From Actinomycetales bacterium (GTDB lineage: Bacteria > Actinomycetota > Actinomycetes > Actinomycetales > Dermatophilaceae), in NCBI GenBank assembly GCA_016715285.1, contig JADKAO010000005.1:1-64000 (forward strand): a stretch of DNA of 64,000 nucleotides, read 5' to 3'. The position numbers were made by a program, and so were the translations under genes. The notes under the pieces are model-generated. The model was not told the origin of the DNA and made no database searches. It saw only the letters and a list, made by a program, of their open reading frames with translations. Each line of letters starts with the position of its first letter. Position 1 is the first letter of the stretch. Positions 43,739 through 52,800 of this stretch are shown piece by piece.

Positions 43739-44461
43739 ATGCCTCACCACCCTCCGTTGCCGCAGGTTCTGGCAGCCCAACGCGACGACGGCCTGCACGT
43801 GGCCCCAGATGCCGAGATTCTGGGCGCGCTGACCACGATGGTCAGCCATCCCGAATACCCATGTCTCGGTGCGAAATCCGTCTTCCGCCGCGAGGGCGCC
43901 CAGATCGTGGTGCTCGACGATATGACCGACGCCACGCCGGGCGGCAGCCTCGCGAGGCTGGGAGCCGAGCTCACGGCATACGGCAGATCGGTGGACGCGC
44001 AAGGTGACTTTGCGAGCTTTATCGCGTGCTTCCGCGGGCCGTTGCCGGCCACGGAACTCGACTTCGAGCGGGCGCTGTGGGGGGTGCTGCAGTTCCTGCA
44101 CGACAACGATGACGCGCCGTGGGCGGCGCAGGTGAGTGACGACCCGTCGAAGGTGCACTTCTCGTTTAGCCACGATGGGATCGCGTATTTCATCGTTGGG
44201 CTGCACCCGCTCGCCTCGCGGGTCGCTCGGCGGACTCCGCTGCCGACGATGGTGTTCAACTTGCACGCGCAGTTTGAACGGCTGCGCGACGGTGGCGGTT
44301 ATGAGCGGATGCGCGACACGATCCGGCGCCGCGATGCGGCCCTGCAGGGCTCAGTGAACCCGATGGTCGCCGATCATGGATCCTCCTCGGAGGCGCGGCA
44401 GTATGCCGGCCGCAAGGTCGAGGCAGACTGGGCACCGCCGTTTGAGACGTCGGCGTCATGA
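43739..44461 (+). CDS. YqcI/YcgG family protein, putative haem-dependent N-hydroxylase
   Basis: 240 residues from ATG 43739, with AGGAG at good spacing. Family motifs: HPEYPCLGAKSVFRR in the N-terminal third, LWGVLQFLHDNDDAPWAAQVSDDPSKVHFSFSHDG, and the highly typical GLHPLASRVARRTPLPTMVFNLHAQFERLR. The YqcI/YcgG family includes GntA, a haem enzyme that N-hydroxylates a guanidino substrate in guanitoxin biosynthesis, so an N-oxygenase acting on a guanidine, amine or amino acid is plausible (inference from the family). Its TGA overlaps the ATG of the DUF1989 gene, so the two are co-translated. Confidence 0.82.
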   Translation: MPHHPPLPQVLAAQRDDGLHVAPDAEILGALTTMVSHPEYPCLGAKSVFRREGAQIVVLDDMTDATPGGSLARLGAELTAYGRSVDAQGDFASFIACFRGPLPATELDFERALWGVLQFLHDNDDAPWAAQVSDDPSKVHFSFSHDGIAYFIVGLHPLASRVARRTPLPTMVFNLHAQFERLRDGGGYERMRDTIRRRDAALQGSVNPMVADHGSSSEARQYAGRKVEADWAPPFETSAS

Positions 44462-45171
44462 GATTGGTGAGAGGGCTGACGATGGGTAATCCCGGGTACG
44501 CGCGGCATCGCGCTGGGCTCACACCACGGCTGGAGTATGCCGGTGGGCCGGCTGCGCCTGCTCCGGGCTGGACGCGGATCGCGCCCCAGCACGGAGTGGC
44601 TGTCGAGTTGGGGGTCGGGGATCGGCTATCGATCGTGGACCCGTGCGGGGAGCAGGTGAGCGACCTCTACCTCGTCAGCGCGGCGGAGCTGCGCGAGCAG
44701 TTCTCAGCCGGGCGGACGATCGACTATGGCAACTCGCTCTATGTGTCGGTGGGGTCGATGCTGTTCAGCAACCGCAGCCACGTCATGGCTGAGGTGGTCG
44801 CAGACTCCGTGGGCGTTCATGACCTGACCCTGACTCCGTGCAGCCAGGACACGTTTGACTTGCTCTATCCGGAGTTCGAGGGGGCGGCGCACCGGAGTTG
44901 TTTCGGCAATCTCTGCGAAGCGCTGGTCCCCCATGGCGTTGACCCGGATCGGATCGGCACGACCCTCAATATCTTTATGGACGTGTGGACCGACGAGTCC
45001 GGCGAGCTGCACATCGACCCGCCGCCGACCCGGCCCGGTGACGTCTTCAGGATCTCCGCGCACCTGCCCCTGATCGCGGGGATCACCGCCTGCTCAGCCG
45101 AGAAGTCCAACAACGGCCACTGCACCCCTATCGACTGGCGCATCGACCGAGCCGACGGAACCCTCGGCTAG
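44458..45171 (+). CDS. DUF1989 (urea carboxylase-associated) family protein
   Basis: 237 residues (possible internal ATG at 44482, MGNPGYARHR). Conserved features: VGDRLSIVDPCGEQVSDLYLV, DYGNSLYVSVGSMLFSNRSHVM, LTLTPCSQDTFDLLYP and NIFMDVWTDESGELHIDPPPTRPGDVF. Cysteines in CSQDTFD and FGNLCEAL and the carboxylate-rich stretches resemble a metal site. DUF1989 genes accompany urea carboxylase and guanidine-degradation genes. Here the only partner is the overlapping YcgG gene, with no carboxylase nearby. Ends converging on the Tad operon, with a 4-base overlap of stops. Confidence 0.85.
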   Translation: MRLVRGLTMGNPGYARHRAGLTPRLEYAGGPAAPAPGWTRIAPQHGVAVELGVGDRLSIVDPCGEQVSDLYLVSAAELREQFSAGRTIDYGNSLYVSVGSMLFSNRSHVMAEVVADSVGVHDLTLTPCSQDTFDLLYPEFEGAAHRSCFGNLCEALVPHGVDPDRIGTTLNIFMDVWTDESGELHIDPPPTRPGDVFRISAHLPLIAGITACSAEKSNNGHCTPIDWRIDRADGTLG

Positions 45172-45617
45172 TTCCGCAGTGGTGCCCGCGCGCGTGATTC
45201 CACCTGGATCGTGACGCTGCGGCCAAGCGACTCCAGCAACCCGCCTGTGATGGGCAAATCAAGAACGCCTTCGAGGACAACCGTCGCAGACGTGCCATCC
45301 GGAGTGCCCGTCCCCGGCAGGAGGCGCCAACTTCGGACGCCCTCAGGCGCTGGCCGCGCCGCGAGGTGTGCCGCTGCCGCGGAGCTGACCGAGGCATAGG
45401 TGAGCGCAAGCCCCTCACCCAGTCCACCGGCATACCCAGCTCCTTCGTCGAGCGCGTCGGCAGCGTCGAGCGCGGTGGCGTCAACGGCGTCGATCAACCG
45501 GATCCGAGCCAACTGAGCTGCGGTGACATCAACGCCGCCGATGATCAGCAGCGCGGCGATCACGAAGAGGCCGAGGATGAGGACACTGACCTGCCCCTCC
45601 TCGCGGCGCTGCATCAC
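45168..45617 (-). CDS. TadE/TadG-like pilus-locus protein (Rv3654c-type)
   Basis: 149 residues. N-terminal class-III-like segment QVSVLILGLFVIAALLIIGGVDVTAAQLARIRLIDAVDATALDAADAL, as in the last gene of actinobacterial tad loci. The rest is an extracytoplasmic domain with VTIQVESRARAPL at the end. Terminal gene of the operon, overlapping its upstream neighbour by four bases. Probably a minor pseudopilin or assembly factor. Confidence 0.8.
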   Translation of the reverse strand: MMQRREEGQVSVLILGLFVIAALLIIGGVDVTAAQLARIRLIDAVDATALDAADALDEGAGYAGGLGEGLALTYASVSSAAAAHLAARPAPEGVRSWRLLPGTGTPDGTSATVVLEGVLDLPITGGLLESLGRSVTIQVESRARAPLRN

Positions 45618-46057
45618 GGGGATGCTCCCCCGAATCGATCAACCGAGGCGACGTGCGTGACCTCGATGGGAACGGCTGCAGGCACTGCGCCGGATAGGAA
45701 CTCGGGGACCAAGGGCATCGGCACGGTGACGCGCGCGGTGACCTGGACCCGCCCATCCGGCCGCAGGCACGGAGAGCCGTCGCACGCGAAAGTGACCCCG
45801 CTGCTGCCGCGCACCCCGAAGTCCTCGAACGACAACTCCGCGGCAGCACGGCCACGCGCGAGTGCCTCCGATTCAGCGCTGGCCGTCGTAAACGCCCGAC
45901 CGGCCTCGCGGGCAGCGCTGGTCGCCGAGAACGCGCCCGCCTGCAGGGCGGCGAGGATGAGCACGAGGTACACCAATGGAACGAGCATGAGCGTGCCCAG
46001 GAACACGAACTCGACCATGGCGCGGCCGGACTCGCGGTGGGCTGCGTCATCCATCAT
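45614..46057 (-). CDS. TadE-like minor pilin
   Basis: 147 residues. Begins MMDDAAHRESGRAMVEFVFLGTLMLVPLVYLVLILAALQ: the G-x-x-x-V-E-F motif followed by a long hydrophobic helix is the TadE/prepilin signature, with cleavage expected before the hydrophobic stretch. A Cys pair (FACDGSPCLR) lies in the exported domain. Overlaps both neighbours by four bases. Confidence 0.85.
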   Translation of the reverse strand: MMDDAAHRESGRAMVEFVFLGTLMLVPLVYLVLILAALQAGAFSATSAAREAGRAFTTASAESEALARGRAAAELSFEDFGVRGSSGVTFACDGSPCLRPDGRVQVTARVTVPMPLVPEFLSGAVPAAVPIEVTHVASVDRFGGASP

Positions 46058-46461
46058 GGCGCGACCTGTTGCTCGTCAAAGGCTCTCCCAGTCACTGTGA
46101 TGGACCCAGCAGGGCCGAGCAGACCGATGACGGGCATGGGTGCGGTGACAGACACCGCAATGACGGCCACCCCAGCGTTAGTGCGCTCGCGCGTCGCACT
46201 GACATTCTCTCCGTATGCCGTGGGCAAGCTGTCGACGAGAATGGCCTTGGTGCGCTCGACGGCTTGGGCAGGTCCGGCATCAGCGCGCGCTCCCCACCGG
46301 GCACCCTCGGAGGCCGACATGATGAGAGTGTTGCGGACGTGGAGGGCCAGTCCGAGCTGGAATACGCCGACGCCGAGCAGCAGCACGAGCCCGGCCACCA
46401 TGACGAATTCGGCGACGGCTGAGCCGGCCTCCCGCCGGGCGGCAAACAGTGGCCCGGCCAT
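46054..46461 (-). CDS. TadE-like minor pilin
   Basis: 135 residues. N-terminus REAGSAVAEFVMVAGLVLLLGVGVFQLGLALHVRN is a TadE prepilin-type signal with conserved Glu at +5. The exported part (ERTKAILVDSLPTAYG and onward) resembles the neighbouring TadE, suggesting an ancient tandem duplication. Follows the Flp-pilin gene by 5 bases. Confidence 0.85.
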   Translation of the reverse strand: MAGPLFAARREAGSAVAEFVMVAGLVLLLGVGVFQLGLALHVRNTLIMSASEGARWGARADAGPAQAVERTKAILVDSLPTAYGENVSATRERTNAGVAVIAVSVTAPMPVIGLLGPAGSITVTGRAFDEQQVAP

Positions 46462-46466
46462 CAGGG

Positions 46467-46655
46467 CTACTTGCCTTTGACGCCGCTAATGGCGTTCTTG
46501 AACAGGTCGACCAGCGCTGGCCCGGCAAACACCCACAGAGCTGACACAAGACCCGCTGTCATGACGGTGATGAGCACCCAGCCGGGGACATCGCCGCGAT
46601 CGCGGCGATCGGCATGCCACAAGCGGGTCAGTCGCGCAAGTGTGTGGCGGTTCAT
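46467..46655 (-). CDS. Flp/DUF4244-type pilin
   Basis: 62 residues from ATG 46655 (MNRHTLARLTRLWHADRRDRGD), preceded by GGGGAA. Short basic leader, then a hydrophobic helix (GWVLITVMTAGLVSALWVFAG) and a short tail (LFKNAISGVKGK). Size and pattern match actinobacterial Flp pilins, the main subunit of Tad pili. Highest expected expression of the operon. Confidence 0.82.
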   Translation of the reverse strand: MNRHTLARLTRLWHADRRDRGDVPGWVLITVMTAGLVSALWVFAGPALVDLFKNAISGVKGK

Positions 46656-46707
46656 GGTGTTCCCCTGTTCTGAAACGAGGTCTTTCGGCGTGGAGGTGAG
46701 CATGTGG

Positions 46708-47652
46708 CTAGGTCACGAGTCGCAGGAGCGCGAACCCCGGGTAGACGGCGAAGAGCACCGTTATCGGCAAGATGAGGAATACGACGGGGACCATCATCCC
46801 AATTTCCTTGCGGCCCCCAGCTTCCATGATCGCCCGTCGGCTGGACTCCCGAACATCCTGCGCTTGCGCCCGGAGCACATCGGCAAGAGGCGTACCTCGC
46901 TCGACGGCGATCACCATGCCGTCGACGAACCGGGCCAAGCTAACCAGGCCGGTGCGATCTGCCAGGCCTTGAAGAGCGGTTGGCAAGTTGGCTCCAGCGC
47001 GGGCATCAGCAAGACAGCGTGCAAGCTCGCCCGAAAGCTCCCCGCGAGACAACCGGCATACTCGATCGAGGGCCCCTGTTGCCCCCTCGCCGGCGGACAC
47101 CGCAAGGGCCAACAGCTCTGCCACGGTGGGGAATTCGGTCAGCATTCGCTGATCACGGAGCCGAGCTTGTCGGCTGAGCCATTGATCTCGACCGACGATC
47201 CCTGCCAGGGCGGAGCACACAACCATCGCGATGACCGGAAGTATCGCGGCGCCGCGGCTGACGATCGCAGCCAGTCCGAGTCCGGTGCCAGCTAGTCCCC
47301 CCACCGCGCCCCAGAACACCTGCTCGGTGCGGAATCCTTCGAGGTCCGGAGGCAGTCCGGCACGTTGCAGTCGTCGACGGACAGAGGCCGACCCACCCAT
47401 CATGCGGTCGACACGAGCGGCCAGATCTCGGACGAGGGGCTGCAGCATGGCACCGGCGGCACCTCCCCGCCGAGGCTGGCTCCGGGCCAGCAGCCGTGAC
47501 ATCGGTGTTGCGTCGCGAACGTAGGGCGCGAGTCGTTCGATCAAGCCAGGCTGCCGTCGGGCGGGGAGGCCGAGGTAGATCAGCAGCAGCCCAACACCGA
47601 GGAGCAGGCCACAAGCTGCGCCGGTGATCGACAACGAGGTGAATGGCGTCAT
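46708..47652 (-). CDS. tadC: TadC-like pilus assembly membrane protein (T2SF domain)
   Basis: 314 residues. T2SF domain around residues 150-280: LPTVAELLALAVSAGEGATGALDRVC, RGTPLADVLRAQAQDVRESSRRAIMEAGGRKEI, with helices at the N-terminus, middle and C-terminus (MVPVVFLILPITVLFAVYPGF). Forms the inner-membrane platform with TadB. Overlaps tadB by four bases. Confidence 0.88.
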   Translation of the reverse strand: MTPFTSLSITGAACGLLLGVGLLLIYLGLPARRQPGLIERLAPYVRDATPMSRLLARSQPRRGGAAGAMLQPLVRDLAARVDRMMGGSASVRRRLQRAGLPPDLEGFRTEQVFWGAVGGLAGTGLGLAAIVSRGAAILPVIAMVVCSALAGIVGRDQWLSRQARLRDQRMLTEFPTVAELLALAVSAGEGATGALDRVCRLSRGELSGELARCLADARAGANLPTALQGLADRTGLVSLARFVDGMVIAVERGTPLADVLRAQAQDVRESSRRAIMEAGGRKEIGMMVPVVFLILPITVLFAVYPGFALLRLVT

Positions 47653-48515
47653 CGGAGCACCCGTTCGTCTTCAGGAAGCCGGCCAATGCGCACCATGAGG
47701 CGGTATGCCACGACAGTCATGACCGCACCCACCGCGAGGATAAGCGCCCCGGCGGCGGATGAGTATGCCGCTAAGGCGCGAGGTTGGAAGGACAGCATCC
47801 CCAAGACGACCCAGGGTGCCGCGGCTGCCAGACGAGCGGCGTTCACGGTCCAGCCCTGCCGGGTCTCGAGTTCAGCCCTGGTCCGGGCGTCTTCTCGGAG
47901 GAAGCGCGAAAGGGTCCTGAGCACGGTGCCGAGATCTGAACCGCCAACATCCCGAGCGATCCGCAAGGACTCGATGAGTCGGTCGGCGACAGGATCACTC
48001 ATCCGGTCTTTCAACCGGTCGAGGCATTCGTGGAAGCGTCCGGAGGCCCGGTAGTCCTCGGCAAACGACGCGAAAGCTGGACGAAGTTCCTCGGGTCCCC
48101 GAATGGCCAGCTGGGACAACGCTTCGGGCAGCGCGAGCCCAGCCCGCACAGCTGACGCGAGGTTGTCTACGGCATCAGGCCACAGATCTCGCAATGCCGT
48201 GCGACGGTTGCGGGCCCGCATCGAGATCAGGGCTCGAGGACAGATGGCCGCGCCGGCCGCGAAGCACAGTGCAACCGGCAATACCCGGGTGGTGGATAGC
48301 ACCGTCAAGAGCACAAGGACGAAGGCCCCTGCCGATAGAAGCACAACCTGCACCGGGCTGATGCTCTCAAAGCCCGCTTGCACCAACTCGTCACGCAGTC
48401 GTTGCCGCATCGACGTCCGTGATGCGCTGGGAACCCGTTCGGGCATTGGCCACAGCGACCAGTAGATGCAGAGCACACCGATCCCGAAGAGCAGGCCGAT
48501 CCCCAGAGATGTCAT
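47649..48515 (-). CDS. tadB: TadB-like pilus assembly membrane protein (T2SF domain)
   Basis: 288 residues. Begins with a helix (GIGLLFGIGVLCIYWSLWPM), then further helices, and a T2SF domain: LWPDAVDNLASAVRAGLALPEALSQLA, IARDVGGSDLGTVLRTLSRFLREDARTRAELETRQGW. Pairs with TadC as pilus platform. Coupled to tadA by a 4-base overlap. Confidence 0.88.
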   Translation of the reverse strand: MTSLGIGLLFGIGVLCIYWSLWPMPERVPSASRTSMRQRLRDELVQAGFESISPVQVVLLSAGAFVLVLLTVLSTTRVLPVALCFAAGAAICPRALISMRARNRRTALRDLWPDAVDNLASAVRAGLALPEALSQLAIRGPEELRPAFASFAEDYRASGRFHECLDRLKDRMSDPVADRLIESLRIARDVGGSDLGTVLRTLSRFLREDARTRAELETRQGWTVNAARLAAAAPWVVLGMLSFQPRALAAYSSAAGALILAVGAVMTVVAYRLMVRIGRLPEDERVLR

Positions 48516-49744
48516 TCGCTCTCCTGGGCGAGTAGCGAGACGAGGCGGTAACCTGCGCGTTCAAATCTCTCGGCATGCGGGGGAAAGCCATCCGCTCGGC
48601 GAAGCCGTCCTGCTCGCATGGTGAAGATGTCTGCCGTCTCCACGACATCTCCTTCCACCCGACCCGGGACCGCCACGATCTCCCGAACTCGGCGGACCCC
48701 GTCATAGTCGAGGGCGATGTGCACAACAAGGTCGACTGAACTGGCAACGGTCGGGACAACGAACTTGGGGGAGACATTTTCACCCGCGAGGAGCGGCAGG
48801 GTGCACATCTTGGTGATCGCCTCACGTGCTGAATTCGCGTGAAGGGTGCACATCCCCGGCAAGCCAGAGTTCAACGCGATGAGCAAGTCGAGGCTTTCGG
48901 CTTGGCGGACTTCGCCGACGATAATGCGCGACGGACGCATCCGAAGTGCCTCGGTGACCAGCCGACGCAGGGGCACCTCACCCGTGCCTTCGAGGCTGGG
49001 TTGACGGCACTGCATGCTGGCGATGTCACGCACTGGGATCTTGAGTTCGAACACTTCCTCACACGTCACGACCCGCTCCCGCGCGGGGATGGCCGCCGCA
49101 AGACAGCCCAGCAGCGTGGTCTTGCCTGCCTGGGTGCCACCAGCAACCAGAATGTTGAGACCCGCCACAACCGCAGCCTCAAGGAAGGTCGCCGCTGGCC
49201 GCGTGAGCGTCCCCAGAGACACCAAGTCATCCACATGTGTCGCTGGTGCGACGAACTTCCGAACGTTGACGACCCAATGCTCTCTCGTGATATCTGGGAT
49301 GACCACATGCAGTCGCGAACCGTCAGGTAGAACCGCGTCGACAAACGGTGAGCTCAGGTCGACACGGCGTCCGGAGGACCGCAACATGCGCTCCACGAGA
49401 TCGCGGACCTCGTCGGCCGTCAGGATGGTTGTAGTGAGTTCAGGTATGCCGTTGCGGGCGACAAAGACTCGGTCGGGCGCATTGATCCAGATCTCCTCGA
49501 CCCGAGGATCGTCCAAATACCGTTGCAGCGGACCGAAACCCGCCACAGTATCCAGAATGGACTTGATCGCGTCGTCGACATTGGGAAGGGCCGGAAGACC
49601 ACTCACCAGCGATCGAGCGTCGTAGTCGGCGACCGCCTCACGCACGAGAGCTTCGATCCCCGACGGATGGCGAGCCGGGTCCAAGCCTGATCGGCGGATG
49701 AGTTCTCTCACCTCGCCCTCGACATACGCAACCGCGTCTGCCAT
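48512..49744 (-). CDS. tadA: TadA/CpaF pilus assembly ATPase
   Basis: 410 residues from MADAVAYVEGEVRELIRR at 49744 (AGGAGG upstream). N-terminal helical part, then the secretion-ATPase core: GFGPLQRYLDDPRVEEIWINAP, Walker A GGTQAGKTT near residue 205, VTCEEVFELKI, the Walker B region RIIVGEVRQAESLDLLIALNSG and MCTLHANSAREAI. First gene of the operon and powers pilus assembly. No TadZ/CpaE or prepilin peptidase gene is in the operon, so these must be elsewhere. Confidence 0.93.
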   Translation of the reverse strand: MADAVAYVEGEVRELIRRSGLDPARHPSGIEALVREAVADYDARSLVSGLPALPNVDDAIKSILDTVAGFGPLQRYLDDPRVEEIWINAPDRVFVARNGIPELTTTILTADEVRDLVERMLRSSGRRVDLSSPFVDAVLPDGSRLHVVIPDITREHWVVNVRKFVAPATHVDDLVSLGTLTRPAATFLEAAVVAGLNILVAGGTQAGKTTLLGCLAAAIPARERVVTCEEVFELKIPVRDIASMQCRQPSLEGTGEVPLRRLVTEALRMRPSRIIVGEVRQAESLDLLIALNSGLPGMCTLHANSAREAITKMCTLPLLAGENVSPKFVVPTVASSVDLVVHIALDYDGVRRVREIVAVPGRVEGDVVETADIFTMRAGRLRRADGFPPHAERFERAGYRLVSLLAQESE

Positions 49745-49896
49745 GGCCCCTGGCCTCCTATCCCCTGACTGGAGACACCTTAGAAGAACGGCGAGCCGAG
49801 GCGCCATCGCGCGTCCACAGCCTGTGGATAACGCAGGGCGCCACGCCCCTCCAACCGCTAGACATGATCCCTATTCGGGACAGCGAGGAGGTGACC

Positions 49897-52800
49897 GTGA
49901 AGCTGAGATTTCGACTGGTGCACGTCGCGGATCAGGCTGCAGCGCAATGCACCGGCAGTGGACCGGATCCACGGGTCGGACGCGTGGTCACGGTCGTGGT
50001 TGCCGATGCTGCGCCGGGGGCGACGTTGGCGGACTTCCTCGCTGCCGCGCACAGCGTCGGACTGGTCCGCGCACCTTCAGGACGACTTCCGCAGATTGGT
50101 GTCGACGGCCGCTGCGTGCCACTCCTAGCCCTGTTGGGGACACCTCCCCTCCTCGATACGGCATACCTGCATGTCACTACTCCCGACCCCGATGCCCTGG
50201 ACGCGCGCGCCCGGCCGCCTGCCTCCGGCTCGGGTCTGCTGCAACTTCACGTCGTACGCGGCCCCGACGCTGGCTTTGTCGCTGAACTCGGGGCCGGGGA
50301 ACACATCATCGGCCGCGGTCATGAGGCTACGGTGCGTTTGACCGACCCGACGATGTCTCGCGCCCACGCCGAGCTCAGCGTGAGCTCGGCCGGAGTGACG
50401 CTGCTGGACCGAGGGTCGACCAACGGCTCAACGGCTGCCGTCGCCCCGGGTCACGCCCAGCTCACGATCCCTATCGGCGCTGAGTTCTCTTGCGGCAACT
50501 CAGTCTTCACCGTCCGTACGCCCTCCGGCATGCCGGCCGCGACCCGTCCTGACGGTGTCGGGCACCTCGTCCTCACGCCGCCACCGCCCAGCCTCCAGCG
50601 AACCCCGCGGCCACCAATTGAGTACCCACCTGCTCCCACACCCACGCCGCCCCCCAAACTTTCGATTCTCGGAATCGTGCTGCCACTCGTTCTCGGCGCT
50701 GCTCTCTCCGTCGCGCTGCGCAATGCCACCGTGCTGGCCTTCGGACTGATGGGGCCGGTGCTCACTCTGGGCACGTGGTGGAGCGACCGCCGGTCTGCCC
50801 GCCGGACCGATGCGTCGGCAGCTGCGCAACACGCCGTTGCCACCGAGAGAGCCGACACTCGGGTCACCCAAGAGCTCGAAGACGAACGCGTCGCACGGCT
50901 GGCAGAGGACCCCGACCCTGCCAGTCTGTGCTCACGTTCCCGCGGGCCTCAGTCGACGTTGTGGGACCGCACCGGCGCGACCCCGGCCAGAGTGCGCCTC
51001 GGTGTCGGCGAGGTTCCGGCCCAGACGCGAGTCGTTGGCTCACCTGACGTCACTGTGCGTGCCCCGGTGCTTCTCGACATAGGGCAACCGAGCACCACAA
51101 CCATCGTCGGCGACCGGGGACTCACGCGCGCCCTGGCACGGTCCATCGTGATCGGATCAATCACCCGCTTCGCCCCCCACGACCTTGCGGTCCTGACAGC
51201 CAGCGACACCGCCGACGAGTGGGCGTGGCTCACATGGGCGCCGCACGCCGACGACAAGGCTGAGGCAGCGCGCACGCTGACCATCATCGACGGCGATGCC
51301 GTGGCCCCATCCGGCGACGCTCGGCCGGGGCACACCGTGGTCCTAGTGGGCAGCCACGCAGACCTGCCCACAGCGACAACCTGCCGGATCGATGTGGGCG
51401 TCGATATCGCCGGCAAGGCGCTGATGACGACGAACGACGGGACGGTGACGCGCTTTGACCCCGACCTCATCTCTCGCTCCGTCGCTGCGCGCGTTGCTGA
51501 CGCGCTAGCCGCATTGCGTTCAGCCTCTACGGCCTCCGATGGGAGTCAGCTCCCGGAGCGTGTCACCTTGGCTGATGTGCTCGACGCTCAGGCTCCAGGA
51601 GCGGCCCTTGACCTGGGAGCGAGGTGGCGGGCTGCTCCTCGCTCGACCGTGTTCACCATTGGGGCTCGACGGCCCGGCCCGGATGGCTTGGTCCAGCTCG
51701 ATCTAGCTGTTGACGGTCCGCACGTACTCGTCGGGGGCACGACAGGGTCGGGCAAGTCGGAGTTCCTGACGACGATGGTCGCCAGCCTCGCCGCGGCCAA
51801 TCGGCCAGATGAGTTGTGCTTCGTCCTCATCGACTACAAGGGAGGGGCGGCGTTCGGCGCCTGCCGCGACCTGCCGCATGTCGTCGGGTTCGTCACGGAC
51901 CTGGACCCGGCCGAGTCTGCGCGTGCTATCGCCTCACTCACCGCCGAGCTCAAGCGGCGCGAGCGGCTCCTCGCCGACCGCGGGTGCGGTGACCTCACGG
52001 CATACCAGCGGGTATGCCGTGAAGGCGACCCCAAGATCCCTCGCCTCGTCATCGTGATCGACGAATTCCGCACCCTCGCAGACGAATTTCCGCTCCTCAT
52101 GACTGGCTTGGTGCGGATCGCCGCGCAGGGTCGCTCTCTCGGCGTACACCTGGTCGTCGCGACCCAACGCCCCGGAGGCGCCGTGACCGCCGACATGCGG
52201 GCCAACCTCGGCCTTCGGATCGCGCTGCGTATGCGCGACACGATCGACTCGCTGGATGTCATCGACAGCCCTGCAGCGGCTTCGCTCCCTGCATCCACTC
52301 CTGGGCGCGCGATCATCACGAGCGCTGCTCGCGGATCACTTGCAGTCCAAACTGCATACGCCAACGCTCCAGTCAGGGATGCGTCAACCCCGCCTGTGTC
52401 GATCGTCTCGGTCGACGGCGTGGCGCTACCGCCACTCGTCCCGTCGTCATCGGCGCTGCAGCAAACCGAACTCGACGCTCTCGTCACTGCCACTCAGCGT
52501 GCGGCCGCAGAGTTGGCCATCACCATTCCGAGATCGCCATGGCTCGCACCCCTGCCACAAGCAGTCTCCGTCACCACGCTTCCGCCCGTGAGCGAGCCCG
52601 GCGCGATCTGTCTAGGACTCGCCGACGACCCAGATCAGCAGAGCCAATTCGGGTGGGAATGGTCGCCCGCCGCGGGCTCGCTCGCGATCTGTGGCGGCGC
52701 GCGGTCAGGCAAGACCACAGCGCTGCGCACCGTCGCCGCCCAACTGACCACCCGCTTCAGGCCCGATGAGCTTCACGTGTATGTCGTGCACTGCGGGTCA

